Shown here: positions 1 through 7,776 of the stretch, one piece after another
How the letters are laid out: each line of letters begins with the position of its first letter
Numbering within the stretch: the stretch's first letter is position 1
From: Hellea sp.
Lineage (GTDB): Bacteria; Pseudomonadota; Alphaproteobacteria; Caulobacterales; Maricaulaceae
Direction: 5' to 3'
DNA length: 64,000 nt
NCBI GenBank assembly: GCA_020631215.1
Contig: JAHDHS010000005.1
Location: 41,984-105,983, forward strand
Position numbers and translations under genes: made by a program
Notes under the pieces: generated by a model
What the model saw: only the letters and a program-made list of their open reading frames with translations
Database searches by the model: none
Told to the model about the DNA's origin: nothing

Positions 1-219
1 GTTAACGCGCTGGATTACGAAAAGACTGTCGTCATGCCGATGAGCGAGGAAGTTACGGCTGAAGTCGAGGCTGAAGCCTTTGTGATCGAAGCTTTAAGCG
101 AGGCCGAGACGCCCGTTGCGGTCGAGGCAGACACTGAATTGGAAGTCAATGTTGATCTGGAAACAGAGGTAGACATCCAAGAAGAATTCGAAAATTCAGA
201 AGAACTGCCAACCGGCTAA
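1..219 (+). CDS. C-terminal end of an unidentified acidic-tailed protein (5' truncated)
   Basis: An open frame enters from the left edge and ends at a TAA just before a strong terminator, so this is the tail of a gene whose body lies outside the window. The first in-frame ATG is at 34, but the frame is open upstream of it. The last 60 or so residues are extremely rich in Glu, Asp, Val and Ala with almost no Lys or Arg, as in a disordered acidic tail. No domain is visible. I cannot name the family; acidic tails of this type occur on several alphaproteobacterial housekeeping proteins. Confidence 0.6.
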   Translation, partial: VNALDYEKTVVMPMSEEVTAEVEAEAFVIEALSEAETPVAVEADTELEVNVDLETEVDIQEEFENSEELPTG

Positions 220-239
220 TTTTCTACATCACTAATTTT

Positions 240-275
240 GACCGCCCTGGTGTTGATCGTCAGGGCGGTTTTATT
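240..275 (+). terminator. Rho-independent terminator
   Basis: The stem accgccctg / cagggcggt encloses an 11-12 base loop and is followed by TTTTATTTT. It lies about 20 bases after the stop of the acidic-tailed gene. The stop codon of the convergent minus-strand gene lies in its T tract. On the minus strand the hairpin lacks a good T run, so it mainly serves the plus strand. Confidence 0.85.
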
Positions 276-825
276 TTACGACTCTTAGAAATGGTCGCTT
301 CGCAACCGGCTCTGGATCATATTCGGGAATGAACGGCTCTTCACTCTGTTCAGGCGGCATATCATCTTCGATGTGTCTGACACGCGGTTTAAAGCCGCTT
401 TTCTTGCGGCTAAATCCGCGCCGTGTTTTGCGGGCCGTATCTTTCGTTTCATGAGTAGCGTCTTTATCGGAATGGTTGCCTTCGGTTGACGCGTTGATTT
501 TCTTACTTTCCTTTGCTTTTTTATTCATCGCGGCGACAACGCGTTTCTGCGCAAAGGACAGCGCGTCCCCCGGGCGGCCCTTTTCCAGATTATGAAAGGC
601 AGATCCGAATTGATCGAGGCGCTCAAGGACACTCTCCCCGAATTCATCCTCGAAATCGGTGATTAGGCCCTGATCTGATAAAGTTTTATGAAGGCGCTCT
701 AATTTGCGTTTGGCATTTCGGGCAGATCGCTCCCGAGCCTTACGTTCTTTTTCTCGCTGCTTGGTCAGGGCCGCATCCCGAACGGCCTCATCTGCCTGCC
801 ACTGTCGCCTGTCAAAATCATTCAT
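271..825 (-). CDS. Hypothetical basic, coiled-coil-like protein
   Basis: A 184-residue protein that I do not recognise. Residues 10-50 are dominated by Lys, Arg, Glu and Ala and look like a charged helix or coiled coil. A middle part of about 60 residues (around ITDFEDEFGESVLERLDQFG) could be a small helical domain. The rest is a low-complexity basic linker and a Pro/Glu-rich tail. There is no signal peptide or membrane segment. It ends at the terminator of the convergent upstream gene. It lies 38 bases downstream of gapR on the same strand and may be co-transcribed with it. The charged, soluble composition would suit a nucleic-acid-associated protein, but that is inference. Confidence 0.6.
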   Translation of the reverse strand: MNDFDRRQWQADEAVRDAALTKQREKERKARERSARNAKRKLERLHKTLSDQGLITDFEDEFGESVLERLDQFGSAFHNLEKGRPGDALSFAQKRVVAAMNKKAKESKKINASTEGNHSDKDATHETKDTARKTRRGFSRKKSGFKPRVRHIEDDMPPEQSEEPFIPEYDPEPVAKRPFLRVVK

Positions 826-863
826 ATGATAGGTTTAACACAACCGGAACAAAAATGGAACAA

Positions 864-1127
864 TTAATCTTCTAAAACATCCATATACATATCCAGAAGA
901 GCCTCTTCCTCGGCGCGTTCGGCGGGTTCTTTTTTGCGCAGGGACACACATTTGCGTAGAACCTTGCTGTCAAAACCAAATGTCTTCACCTCGGCATAAA
1001 CCTCTCGAATATCCGCCGCCAATTCAGCCTTTTCGGCCTCGAGCCGTTCGATACGGGCGATAAATTGTTTGAGTTTTTCACGTGTGGCCTGACCCATTTG
1101 ATCAGCGCGATCTGCATCAGAGATCAT
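864..1127 (-). CDS. gapR: GapR-type nucleoid-associated protein (DUF2312)
   Basis: 87 residues, the normal size of the DUF2312/UPF0335 family. The N-terminal half is a coiled coil ([20 protein letters not shown]), followed by the family signature around [20 protein letters not shown] and an acidic C-terminus. In Caulobacter, GapR tetramers encircle overtwisted DNA ahead of replication and transcription and stimulate topoisomerases; this is known from the family, not from this sequence. The length and start agree with other members. The gene is read away from the HIG1/cobalamin adenosyltransferase pair, and the spacer of about 140 bases (1128-1266) should hold both promoters. Confidence 0.92.
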   Translation of the reverse strand: MISDADRADQMGQATREKLKQFIARIERLEAEKAELAADIREVYAEVKTFGFDSKVLRKCVSLRKKEPAERAEEEALLDMYMDVLED

Positions 1128-1266
1128 GATTGGCTCCTATTCTATCCAGTGCTCATGACTTAAGGGCTGAGCACAGGCGCGCCAGCAAGTCGCATTATTT
1201 TTTTGTGGATAGGCCTGTTTTTTGTGGGGCGGATGCGTCATGTTATAACTGAAGCGAGGAACAATC

Positions 1267-1470
1267 ATGGTAGTTATTTTATATATTCTAACGGGTTTAG
1301 CGCTCTTGGCGGTTGTCTTTACTCTGATTATGGGCGCAAAAAATATGGGCAGCACAAAGGAAGGCGCCAAGGCCCGGTCCAATAAATGGATGTGGCGGCG
1401 GGTTCTGGCACAAGCGGCCGCCATTATTCTGCTGGCCCTAACCGTCTGGGTCAAAAGCAAAAGCGGCTGA
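1267..1470 (+). CDS. HIG1-domain twin-transmembrane protein
   Basis: 67 residues with two hydrophobic segments (about 2-22 and 46-62) separated by a short basic loop containing RSNKWMWRRVLAQ. This is the layout of the small alphaproteobacterial HIG1 (hypoxia-induced) family. Eukaryotic relatives associate with cytochrome c oxidase supercomplexes; the bacterial role is less clear. A Shine-Dalgarno-like GAAGCGAGGA lies upstream of the ATG. The TGA overlaps the ATG of the next gene (tgATG), so the two are translationally coupled; the same pairing with a cobalamin adenosyltransferase is common in alphaproteobacteria. Confidence 0.85.
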   Translation: MVVILYILTGLALLAVVFTLIMGAKNMGSTKEGAKARSNKWMWRRVLAQAAAIILLALTVWVKSKSG

Positions 1471-2045
1471 TGGTCAAGCTCAACAAAATTTACACCCGCA
1501 CGGGCGATGATGGATCGACGGGCTTGGTCGACGGGTCGCGCCTGTCCAAAGCTGATCTGCGGGTACAAGCTTATGGTGATGTCGATGAAACCAATTCCGT
1601 CATCGGTCTGGCGCGCTTGAATTTGACGAACCAAATGGTTGATCAGATGCTGGCCCGTATTCAGAATGATTTGTTCGATCTGGGTGCTGATTTGGCCACA
1701 CCTTTGCCCAAACAAGGCGAGGCAGACAGTGAATATGCGCTTCGCATGGTGCCGGAACAGATCAAAAGGCTGGAAGATGAACTGGACCAGCTGAATAGTG
1801 ACCTCGCGCCCTTGACGAGTTTTGTCCTGCCCGGCGGGCATCCGCCAGCGGCCTTTCTTCACCAAGCCCGAACGGTCTGCCGCCGCGCTGAACGTGTCTG
1901 TGTGGCGATGAGCGCCGATCAGAATGTAAACCCGCAGGCTATCCAATATTTGAACCGGCTGTCCGATTTTCTTTTTGTGGCTGCCCGCTGGTGCAATGAC
2001 CAAGGCGAGGCTGATGTCAAATGGGTGCCCGGCGCCAATCGATAG
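1470..2045 (+). CDS. Cob(I)alamin adenosyltransferase, PduO type
   Basis: 191 residues. The enzyme transfers the adenosyl group of ATP to cob(I)alamin to give adenosylcobalamin. Family features seen: N-terminal IYTRTGDDGSTGLVDGSR (the ATP-binding TRTGDxGxT motif), YGDVDETNSVIGLARL, the helical signature FVLPGGHPPAAFLHQARTVC with CRRAERV, and C-terminal YLNRLSDFLFVAARW. I start it at the ATG overlapping the TGA of the HIG1 gene, because this puts IYTRTG near the N-terminus as in the family; a longer frame upstream gives unrelated residues. Downstream are about 80 bases of spacer and then an acyl-CoA synthetase. Confidence 0.93.
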   Translation: MVKLNKIYTRTGDDGSTGLVDGSRLSKADLRVQAYGDVDETNSVIGLARLNLTNQMVDQMLARIQNDLFDLGADLATPLPKQGEADSEYALRMVPEQIKRLEDELDQLNSDLAPLTSFVLPGGHPPAAFLHQARTVCRRAERVCVAMSADQNVNPQAIQYLNRLSDFLFVAARWCNDQGEADVKWVPGANR

Positions 2046-2126
2046 GTAGAACGCCAACTCAGATGCCGTGAGAGGCAATGATAGAATTTGATTGTCAGTC
2101 GGCGTTTTTGATAGTTTACTATGTGA

Positions 2127-3707
2127 ATGTCTCTTGAGTTTCACCTCGCTGACTTGTTCGAAACGGCCGCGGGCTGCGTCCCGGATCGTATAGCCATTTT
2201 GGGATCGAACAAATCCCTGACATATGCGGACCTTGATGCGCGCACAGATCGTCTGGCGGCGGGTTTCTGGGATCAAGGTCTTCGGCGGGGCGATCATATT
2301 GCGCTCTATATGATGAACGCCCCGGCCTATCTTGAGAGCTTCATCGCCGCGATCAAGATCGGGACCGTCCCCTATAATGTGAATTACCGCTATCAATCTG
2401 AGGAATTACAGTATCTCTTCCGGAATGCGGACACAGCCTGTATCATTCACGGGTCTGAATATTCGGACATTGTCGAGCAGTTGCGAGATAAAATTAGCAC
2501 TCTGAAAATTACGGTGAGCGTGGGGGGTACAGGGGGCAGCCAATCCATAGCTTATGACGATTTGCTGGACACCGCGCCGCGCAAAGACTTTCAGCGATCC
2601 GAAGAGGATTACCTCCTGCTCTATACGGGCGGGACGACCGGCATGCCCAAAGGCGTCATGTGGCCACATAAGGCCTTCATCTTTGCCTGTGCCGGAGGTG
2701 CAGGTTTCTTTCACAAGGACGGCCCGATCAAAGTCCCGGAGGATATAAAGTCCCGGGCGAGTGAAAGTCCGCCGCTGAAAATGTTCACACTCGCCCCGCT
2801 GATGCATGGCGCAGCCATCTGGTCCGCTTGGACAGCTTTGCTATCGGGCCTCACCGTGGTTCTGGACGAGTCCAAACGCTTTGACCCGGAGCATATCTGG
2901 AACCGCGCCGAAAAAGACGGAGCGAATATTATCCAGGTCGTCGGCGATGCCATGGCCATTCCCCTGCGCGACAGTTTGAGAGCCAATCCCGACCGCTGGA
3001 ATCTTGGCTCGGTCGTTAGTTTTGGGTCTGGCGGGGCGGTGTTTTCCGATCATGTCAAAGAAGACATTAAATCCCTTCTTCCTAACGCCGCAATCATGGA
3101 TGGGGTCGGCGCGTCGGAGACCGGAATCAGTGGACAGGCCATGCGAAGCGAGGACGGCATGCTCCGCCTGCCTGCCAATGAAGACCAGCAAGTCATCATA
3201 GATGACCGGTTCGGCAAGATCGGCGAGATCGGGTTCATAGGGCGCAGCGGTCATATTCCCATCGGTTATTACAATGATCCGGTTAAATCGTCGGAGACCT
3301 TTAAAACCGTCAAAGGCCGCATCTGGGCCGTTTCCGGTGACAGCGCCCGCCTGGATGAGGACGGCATGATCACGGTCTTTGGCCGTGGCTCCACTTGCAT
3401 CAATTCGGGCGGGGAGAAAATCTACCCCGAAGAAGTCGAAGAGGCCTTGCGCGCCCATCCCGCCGTCTTTGACACCATCGTCATCGGCAAAAGTGACGAA
3501 CGCTGGGGCCAAAGCGTGGCCGCTATTCTCGCATTAAGGCCTGAGCGAGCCAAACCTGATAATTCCAAATTAGTCTCTTTTTTAAAATCCCATATTGCGG
3601 ATTACAAAGTCCCCAAAACCTTTATCTGGGTCGATGCTATTCGGCGCTCTCCGGCCGGCAAGCCCGATATTAAATGGGCCAAAGACAAAGCCGAAAACGC
3701 GTCATAA
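2127..3707 (+). CDS. Acyl-CoA synthetase / AMP-dependent ligase
   Basis: 526 residues of the ANL (AMP-forming) superfamily, which activates a carboxylic acid to acyl-AMP and then to the CoA thioester. Visible motifs: P-loop YTGGTTGMPKGVMWPHKAF near residue 170, GVGASETG in the A5 region, SGDSARLDEDGMITVFGRGS (the A7/A8 region with the Asp that binds the AMP ribose), GGEKIYPEEVEEALRAHPAV, and the C-terminal SPAGKPDIKWAK with the expected catalytic Lys. The architecture resembles medium/long-chain fatty acyl-CoA synthetases used in beta-oxidation; the true substrate cannot be read from the sequence. No strong Shine-Dalgarno precedes the ATG. It converges on the SCO gene with a 7-base gap and no obvious terminator. 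Confidence 0.93.
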   Translation: MSLEFHLADLFETAAGCVPDRIAILGSNKSLTYADLDARTDRLAAGFWDQGLRRGDHIALYMMNAPAYLESFIAAIKIGTVPYNVNYRYQSEELQYLFRNADTACIIHGSEYSDIVEQLRDKISTLKITVSVGGTGGSQSIAYDDLLDTAPRKDFQRSEEDYLLLYTGGTTGMPKGVMWPHKAFIFACAGGAGFFHKDGPIKVPEDIKSRASESPPLKMFTLAPLMHGAAIWSAWTALLSGLTVVLDESKRFDPEHIWNRAEKDGANIIQVVGDAMAIPLRDSLRANPDRWNLGSVVSFGSGGAVFSDHVKEDIKSLLPNAAIMDGVGASETGISGQAMRSEDGMLRLPANEDQQVIIDDRFGKIGEIGFIGRSGHIPIGYYNDPVKSSETFKTVKGRIWAVSGDSARLDEDGMITVFGRGSTCINSGGEKIYPEEVEEALRAHPAVFDTIVIGKSDERWGQSVAAILALRPERAKPDNSKLVSFLKSHIADYKVPKTFIWVDAIRRSPAGKPDIKWAKDKAENAS

Positions 3708-3714
3708 ATCCTTT

Positions 3715-4326
3715 CTATTTCCCCGATTTCAAATGATAGATCACCCTCTGCGAAATATCGGCAGGCGTTGAGCGTGTTGAAAAATAATCAACAAATTTTC
3801 CGTCCGCGCTCATCAGGAAAATCAGGTCCTGATGGTCGACCGTATAATCCGCGGCGCTCCCTTCCAGCGGAGTTTTCCGGGAAAAGACCTTGTAGGCAGC
3901 CTTGGCCACCTCGACCTGCTGGACCGTGCCGGTAAAGCCGCGTAAGCCATCAGGGAAACCATTGGCCGTGACATATAATTTCAAGCTTTCCGGCGTGTCC
4001 CGTTCCGGATCTACGCTGAAAAGGATATAACCCACATCACCACCTTGTTTGCCCATCATCTCCTGCGCCGCGCCCAGCTTTTGCAGGGCGGTCGGACAGA
4101 CATCCGGACAATAGGAAAAGCCGAAATAGATCAAATGCGGCTGCCCCAGCAGTTCCGCTTCCGTGACCACAGCCCCGGTCTCATCAACCAATGTGAAAGC
4201 CCCGCCAATATCCGCCGTCCCGACAGAGGTCGTGCTGCCCGAACGGGCAGTCTTTTCGCCCGAACAGGCTGTTAGGCTTAAGGATAAGATCGAAACCAAA
4301 GCCATCACTAAAATACTACGAAACAT
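3715..4326 (-). CDS. SCO1/SenC-family copper chaperone lipoprotein
   Basis: 203 residues from the chosen ATG. The N-terminus MFRSILVMALVSILSLSLTAC is a lipoprotein signal peptide with lipobox LTAC, so the mature protein is likely anchored in the inner membrane facing the periplasm. The thioredoxin-like domain carries the copper-binding CPDVCP and the distal His in YTVDHQDLIF. SCO proteins deliver copper to the CuA site of cytochrome oxidase and act as periplasmic thiol-redox partners. An in-frame ATG 14 codons upstream would spoil the signal peptide, so I reject it. It is divergent from regB, as senC/prrC genes often are, and the intergenic region of about 75 bases should hold both promoters. 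Confidence 0.92.
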   Translation of the reverse strand: MFRSILVMALVSILSLSLTACSGEKTARSGSTTSVGTADIGGAFTLVDETGAVVTEAELLGQPHLIYFGFSYCPDVCPTALQKLGAAQEMMGKQGGDVGYILFSVDPERDTPESLKLYVTANGFPDGLRGFTGTVQQVEVAKAAYKVFSRKTPLEGSAADYTVDHQDLIFLMSADGKFVDYFSTRSTPADISQRVIYHLKSGK

Positions 4327-4400
4327 ATGCGTCAACTTTCGGGTTAGCCAAATGGGACAGCGCCACATATAGTCCCCCTAAAGCCGTGAGGAAAGATGAC

Positions 4401-5735
4401 GTGAACGCGCAGACTGACGCAGCCTTAAAAGTCGATGAGCGGGTGGCCCGCACCCCGGCCAAAACCATGGGCAGCCTGCGCCGATATACGCTGGTGCTGC
4501 TGCGCTGGTGTGCGATTGGCGGGCAGGCCTTGTCACTCTTCATCGTCCACCAGCTTTTCGGCTTTCCCTTCCCGGCGCTGGCCTGCGCCATGGCCATTGC
4601 AGCCAGCGTCGTGGTCAATGTCGTTGTCACCTCCGCCATGCCGCTGGACCGCCGCGTGGGCGATGTCGAAGCCGCCCTGCAATTGGGCTTTGATATTTTA
4701 CAGCTAGCCGTTTTGCTTTGGTTGACGGGCGGGCTGACAAATCCCTTTGCTATCTTGTTCTTGGCCCCGGTAGTGACGTCTGCCACGACTTTGTCCCGCC
4801 CGGTTTTGTTCAGCCTTGGCGGGCTGGCCCTAGCGCTCTCACTTTTCCTGCTGTTTAACCACCAACCCCTGCCATGGCTGCCTGAAGGCGGCTTCACACT
4901 GCCCTCGCGGTTTAAATTCGGTATCTGGATCGCCATCATCGTCGGCTCTGTATTCACCTCTTTATATGCCTGGCGGGCCACCAAAGAAAGCCGCCGCATG
5001 TCAGCCGCTTTGGCCGCGACCGAAGCCATGCTGGCGCAGGAGCAGAAACTCTCTGCACTGGGCGGGCTGGCCGCCGCCGCCGCGCATGAGCTTGGCACGC
5101 CGCTGGCGACCATCCAGGTCACAGCCAAGGAAATGACGCGGGAGCTCGACCCGGATACGCCGCTCGGAGAGGACGCCGCACTCATGTTATCCCAAGCCCA
5201 AAGGTGCCGCGATATATTAGAACAGCTTTCCATGCGCGGGGATGCGGGTGATGCCATTCATAATACGCTGTCACTCGAAGACCTACTCGAAGAAGCCGCA
5301 GAGCCCTTTATCGACCGCGAGAAAGATATTTCCGTCACCATCGCGGGCGACGGAGCCGAGCCGCAATTGATACGTCAACCCGAGCTGCTTTACGCGCTGA
5401 AAAACTATATCGAAAATGCGGTGGATTTCGCCCGTCATAAGGTGGAGCTCACGGCCAATTGGACGGATGACACCATTATCATCACCGTCGATGATGACGG
5501 CCCGGGGATTGACCCGACCCTCAAAGACCGGCTGGGGCAGCCATATGTGACCTTGCGGCAAAGGCCGCGCCGGGCGGGCGGTTTAGGGCTTGGCATGTTC
5601 ATTTCCTCCACCCTGATCGAGCGCACAGGCGGCAAGGTGGCCTATGAAAAATCCCCGCTGGGCGGTGCGCGCATTCGCGCCGACTGGCCGCGTCAGGCCT
5701 TGGCCCTGTCTTCAGAGTCTTTGACTCTGCAATAA
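4401..5735 (+). CDS. regB: RegB/PrrB/ActS-type redox-sensing histidine kinase
   Basis: 444 residues with a GTG start preceded by GAGGAAAG; a GTG five codons earlier is the alternative. Six transmembrane segments fill about residues 20-195. The loop GGLTNPFAILF (about 110-120) matches the ubiquinone-sensing GGxxNPF motif of RegB. The H-box AAAAHELGTPLATI puts the phospho-His at about 229. A Cys (QAQRCRDIL) lies exactly 40 residues later, the spacing of His225/Cys265 in Rhodobacter capsulatus RegB, the redox-active Cys. The ATPase domain follows (N box YIENAVDFA, DDDGPGID, GGLGLGMFISSTL). It should phosphorylate RegA, encoded next, under reducing conditions. Divergent from the SCO gene. Confidence 0.93.
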   Translation: MNAQTDAALKVDERVARTPAKTMGSLRRYTLVLLRWCAIGGQALSLFIVHQLFGFPFPALACAMAIAASVVVNVVVTSAMPLDRRVGDVEAALQLGFDILQLAVLLWLTGGLTNPFAILFLAPVVTSATTLSRPVLFSLGGLALALSLFLLFNHQPLPWLPEGGFTLPSRFKFGIWIAIIVGSVFTSLYAWRATKESRRMSAALAATEAMLAQEQKLSALGGLAAAAAHELGTPLATIQVTAKEMTRELDPDTPLGEDAALMLSQAQRCRDILEQLSMRGDAGDAIHNTLSLEDLLEEAAEPFIDREKDISVTIAGDGAEPQLIRQPELLYALKNYIENAVDFARHKVELTANWTDDTIIITVDDDGPGIDPTLKDRLGQPYVTLRQRPRRAGGLGLGMFISSTLIERTGGKVAYEKSPLGGARIRADWPRQALALSSESLTLQ

Positions 5736-5739
5736 AGAC

Positions 5740-5753
5740 TTGCATATATGCAA
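5740..5753. promoter_or_regulatory. Perfect 14-bp palindrome between regB and regA
   Basis: ttgcatatatgcaa is a perfect dyad starting 5 bases after the regB stop. A second imperfect inverted repeat (ctatctac ... gtagagatag, about 5785-5809) lies just before the regA ribosome-binding site. Together they suggest that regA has its own regulated promoter or leader in this 86-base gap. The binding protein is unknown. Confidence 0.4.
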
Positions 5754-5821
5754 AGGACGGCGTGTTTTTTGCACCATAAAACATCCTATCTACAATATGT
5801 AGAGATAGAAGAGATTTGATG

Positions 5822-6367
5822 ATGAGCGAATATAATATTCCCGATGATGCAACCTTGATGATCCTGGATGATGACGGCCCGTTTCGCAACCGGCTGGGGC
5901 GCGCCCTCACCCAGCGCGGCTTTATGGTCGAAACCGTGGAAACCGTCGCCGAGGCCAAGCGTATGGTACAGGACACACCGCCTGCTTTTGCGGTTTTAGA
6001 TATGCGCCTGGAAGACGGAAACGGGATGGACGTCATTGATCTGCTCCATGAAATTCGCCCGGACAGCCGCATGGTGATGCTGACTGGCTATGGCAATCTG
6101 GCCACGGCTGTGTCCGCCGTAAAACGCGGGGCCGTGGATTATCTGGCCAAGCCCGCCGACGCCGATGATGTCTGCAAGGCTTTGCTGGCCGAGAAAGGCG
6201 AAGCGCCCGAGCCGCCCGAAAACCCCATGTCCGCCGACCGAGTACGCTGGGAACACATTCAGCGCGTCTATGAGCTGTGCGGCAAAAACGTCTCCGAAAC
6301 CGCTCGCCGCCTGAATATGCACCGCCGAACCCTGCAACGCATCCTCGCCAAACGCGCCCCGAGATAA
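5822..6367 (+). CDS. regA: RegA/PrrA/ActR-type response regulator
   Basis: 181 residues. The receiver domain has the acidic pair in LMILDDDGPF, the phospho-acceptor Asp at about 60 in AVLDMRLEDGNG, the Thr switch in MLTGYGNLATAVSAVKRGA, and the Lys in YLAKPAD. A Pro-rich linker leads to a Fis-type helix-turn-helix (NVSETARRLNMHRRTLQRIL), essentially the conserved RegA DNA-binding helix. RegA globally controls respiration, carbon and nitrogen metabolism in response to redox state. I start it at the ATG about 8 bases after AGAAGAG; a TTG and another ATG directly upstream are possible. It completes the regB-SCO-regA redox module. Confidence 0.94.
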   Translation: MSEYNIPDDATLMILDDDGPFRNRLGRALTQRGFMVETVETVAEAKRMVQDTPPAFAVLDMRLEDGNGMDVIDLLHEIRPDSRMVMLTGYGNLATAVSAVKRGAVDYLAKPADADDVCKALLAEKGEAPEPPENPMSADRVRWEHIQRVYELCGKNVSETARRLNMHRRTLQRILAKRAPR

Positions 6368-6420
6368 GTTTCATAGTCTTTCCTACCTGGTCTCTGGCGG
6401 ATGAGATTTTTCTTATTGGT

Positions 6421-6604
6421 CATCCCGGAGGAGGCCTAAGGCCGACATCCGGGACCTCTTTACCCACAAACAGTCAAGAGGTCCCGGATCGCGCCGCTAC
6501 GCGGCTTGTCCGGGATGACAGAGGAGTGACAGACGAGTTTCTCTTGCTACTGGCGATCTGGCGCTCAGCCTTTTGTTATAAACTATGCAGGACATGCCCG
6601 CGAA
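6421..6604. repeat. Dispersed hairpin repeat, copy A
   Basis: An intergenic element of about 184 bases whose second copy lies at 63771-63962. It has nested inverted repeats: outer tcatcccgga / tccgggatga, and inner 14-base arms atccgggacctctt / aagaggtcccggat enclosing a 15-base loop. A smaller hairpin gccgc-tac-gcggc follows, then a tail (ctggcgatctggcgctcagcc) that is also shared with copy B. The arms resemble intergenic palindromes that are abundant in several alphaproteobacteria. No ORF and no transposase is linked to it. Confidence 0.85.
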
Positions 6605-6700
6605 GCTTAAGCCTCCGATGGAAACCAAAGGAGGGAAATATATTTTTACGAAGACTTTCGCTTCGCGGCGATGCGTTTTCGCTGACGGCCGGTATATACG

Positions 6701-6740
6701 CAGACAGTCAATGCAGATGTTGTAAATATCTGCACGTCTG
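6701..6740. other. Stable nested hairpin, possible small RNA
   Basis: cagac pairs with gtctg, and inside it tgcagat pairs with atctgca around a 9-base loop. No T tract follows on either strand, so it is not a simple terminator. It is palindromic, so the strand is undetermined. Family unknown. Confidence 0.35.
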
Positions 6741-6893
6741 GTCAGCTCTCGCCAGCAGGCCCGGCACAACCGAATGTGTCACCATCCGGCGCTCAACCCG
6801 CACCGTCCTCTGACCCAACGACCGACATGTAATTTGTCCCAAGGCCAAAAGAACAATTTGAATATACCCCTGTTTCCAAAGGTAAGGACTCAA

Positions 6894-6962
6894 ATGGGTG
6901 ATTATTTTACAACCCCCTTAAACCGCTTAAGAAAATTTGGTGAAAACGCGGATTCAATTTAA
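6894..6962 (+). CDS. Possible 22-residue peptide
   Basis: A short frame beginning MGDYFTTPLNRLRKFGENA has an AAGGAC Shine-Dalgarno 5 bases before its ATG and ends at TAA. The composition is protein-like, unlike the surrounding random frames. It could be a real micropeptide, a leader peptide, or the surviving N-terminus of a decayed gene. I know no homologue. Confidence 0.25.
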   Translation: MGDYFTTPLNRLRKFGENADSI

Positions 6963-7044
6963 TCCCGCCTAGCCACTCCCATCAGAGAATAGACACAAAT
7001 CCGGAATGGCTTGTCACTTTTGAGTTTGAAGGTTAACTTGCCCT

Positions 7045-7677
7045 ATGACCGAAGAGATAAAGCCGGAGCGCCCCGCCATGACGGCCAAGCCGATTGGACG
7101 GGTTTTATTGGAAATATTCGGGATTATCTTTGGCGTTATTTTGGGTTTCATTCTGAATGAATGGCGCGTTGCCGCCAAACAGGCCAAGATCGTCGAAACC
7201 TCTATCACCGCGATGAAAACAGAGCTGTCAGATAATTATGACCGTGTTGCATCCGCGCGTGAATATCACCTGGATCTGTATCCGGACATTCTTATCATTT
7301 TACGCGATGACCCATCAAAGATTGAGGAATTTCAGCGCACAAAATTTCGCGGCATTCGCCCCGCGCAAATCTAGGATGCGGCTTATAAAGTGGCCATACA
7401 GCAGGCCATAATCACCAATATTTCTCCGGAAGACGCCAAGCCGATAATATCCGCCTATACGGCCTTGGAAGACCTTGAAAACCTCTATGGCCGCTACGCT
7501 GAAACAGCCTTTGATTTGATTGCGTCATATGAAGACAATGATGATGACATGAATTTTCCACGGTTTTTATCCGCATCCTTTATGGATTTTTTATATGCCG
7601 AAGAAGAGACGATGCTGAGCATTGCGACGCTTGTTGAGAAGGATCCGATTAAGCCTTGGTGGGACGCGCCCGTCTGA
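7045..7677 (+). pseudogene. Membrane-anchored protein gene interrupted by an in-frame TAG
   Basis: One reading frame covers about 210 codons but is cut by a single TAG at codon 110 (7372-7374). The residues on either side (RGIRPAQI, then DAAYKVAIQQAI) flow naturally, and no frame change is needed. The TAG could come from a CAG by one transition. The N-terminal half has one membrane segment (LLEIFGIIFGVILGFILNEW) followed by a helical periplasmic-type part; the second half is helical and acidic. The layout resembles small DUF6090-like proteins with an N-terminal anchor, an uncertain match. Either this is a recent nonsense mutation, a base-calling error, or readthrough. A restart at the GTG at 7390 is possible but has no good ribosome-binding site. 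Confidence 0.7.
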
Positions 7678-7776
7678 GAGAATTGCGGGAAAACGCCGGG
7701 GCACAGGCTGAAAATCAGAGCGCCGAGCCCTAAGCTAAGGCTATGTAATAGGGCATTGGGCCCCGCCAAAGGCAGG

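Larger units (their letters stand above)
6605..7044. other. Intergenic region without a convincing long gene
   Basis: Between repeat copy A and the interrupted membrane-protein gene I see no conserved protein and no tRNA. The stretch holds a strong hairpin at 6701-6740 (outer stem cagac/gtctg, inner stem tgcagat/atctgca) and a 22-codon ORF at 6894-6962 behind AAGGAC. Short frames elsewhere are arginine-, cysteine- or proline-rich and look random. The region may contain a small RNA, but I recognise no family. Confidence 0.5.

Noticed and set aside
1137..2396. 419-codon open frame on the minus strand
   Set aside because: It lies antisense to the HIG1 and cobalamin adenosyltransferase genes, both with clear family motifs. 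Its residues are His/Arg/Gln-rich and match nothing known to me.
2841..3512. 223-codon minus-strand frame
   Set aside because: Antisense to the acyl-CoA synthetase; no ribosome-binding site and no domain.
4316..5257. 313-codon minus-strand frame opposite regB
   Set aside because: Ser/Ala/Arg-rich shadow of a well-supported histidine kinase.
6277..6813. 178-codon plus-strand frame over regA's end and repeat copy A
   Set aside because: It begins inside regA and runs through the palindromes; composition is random.
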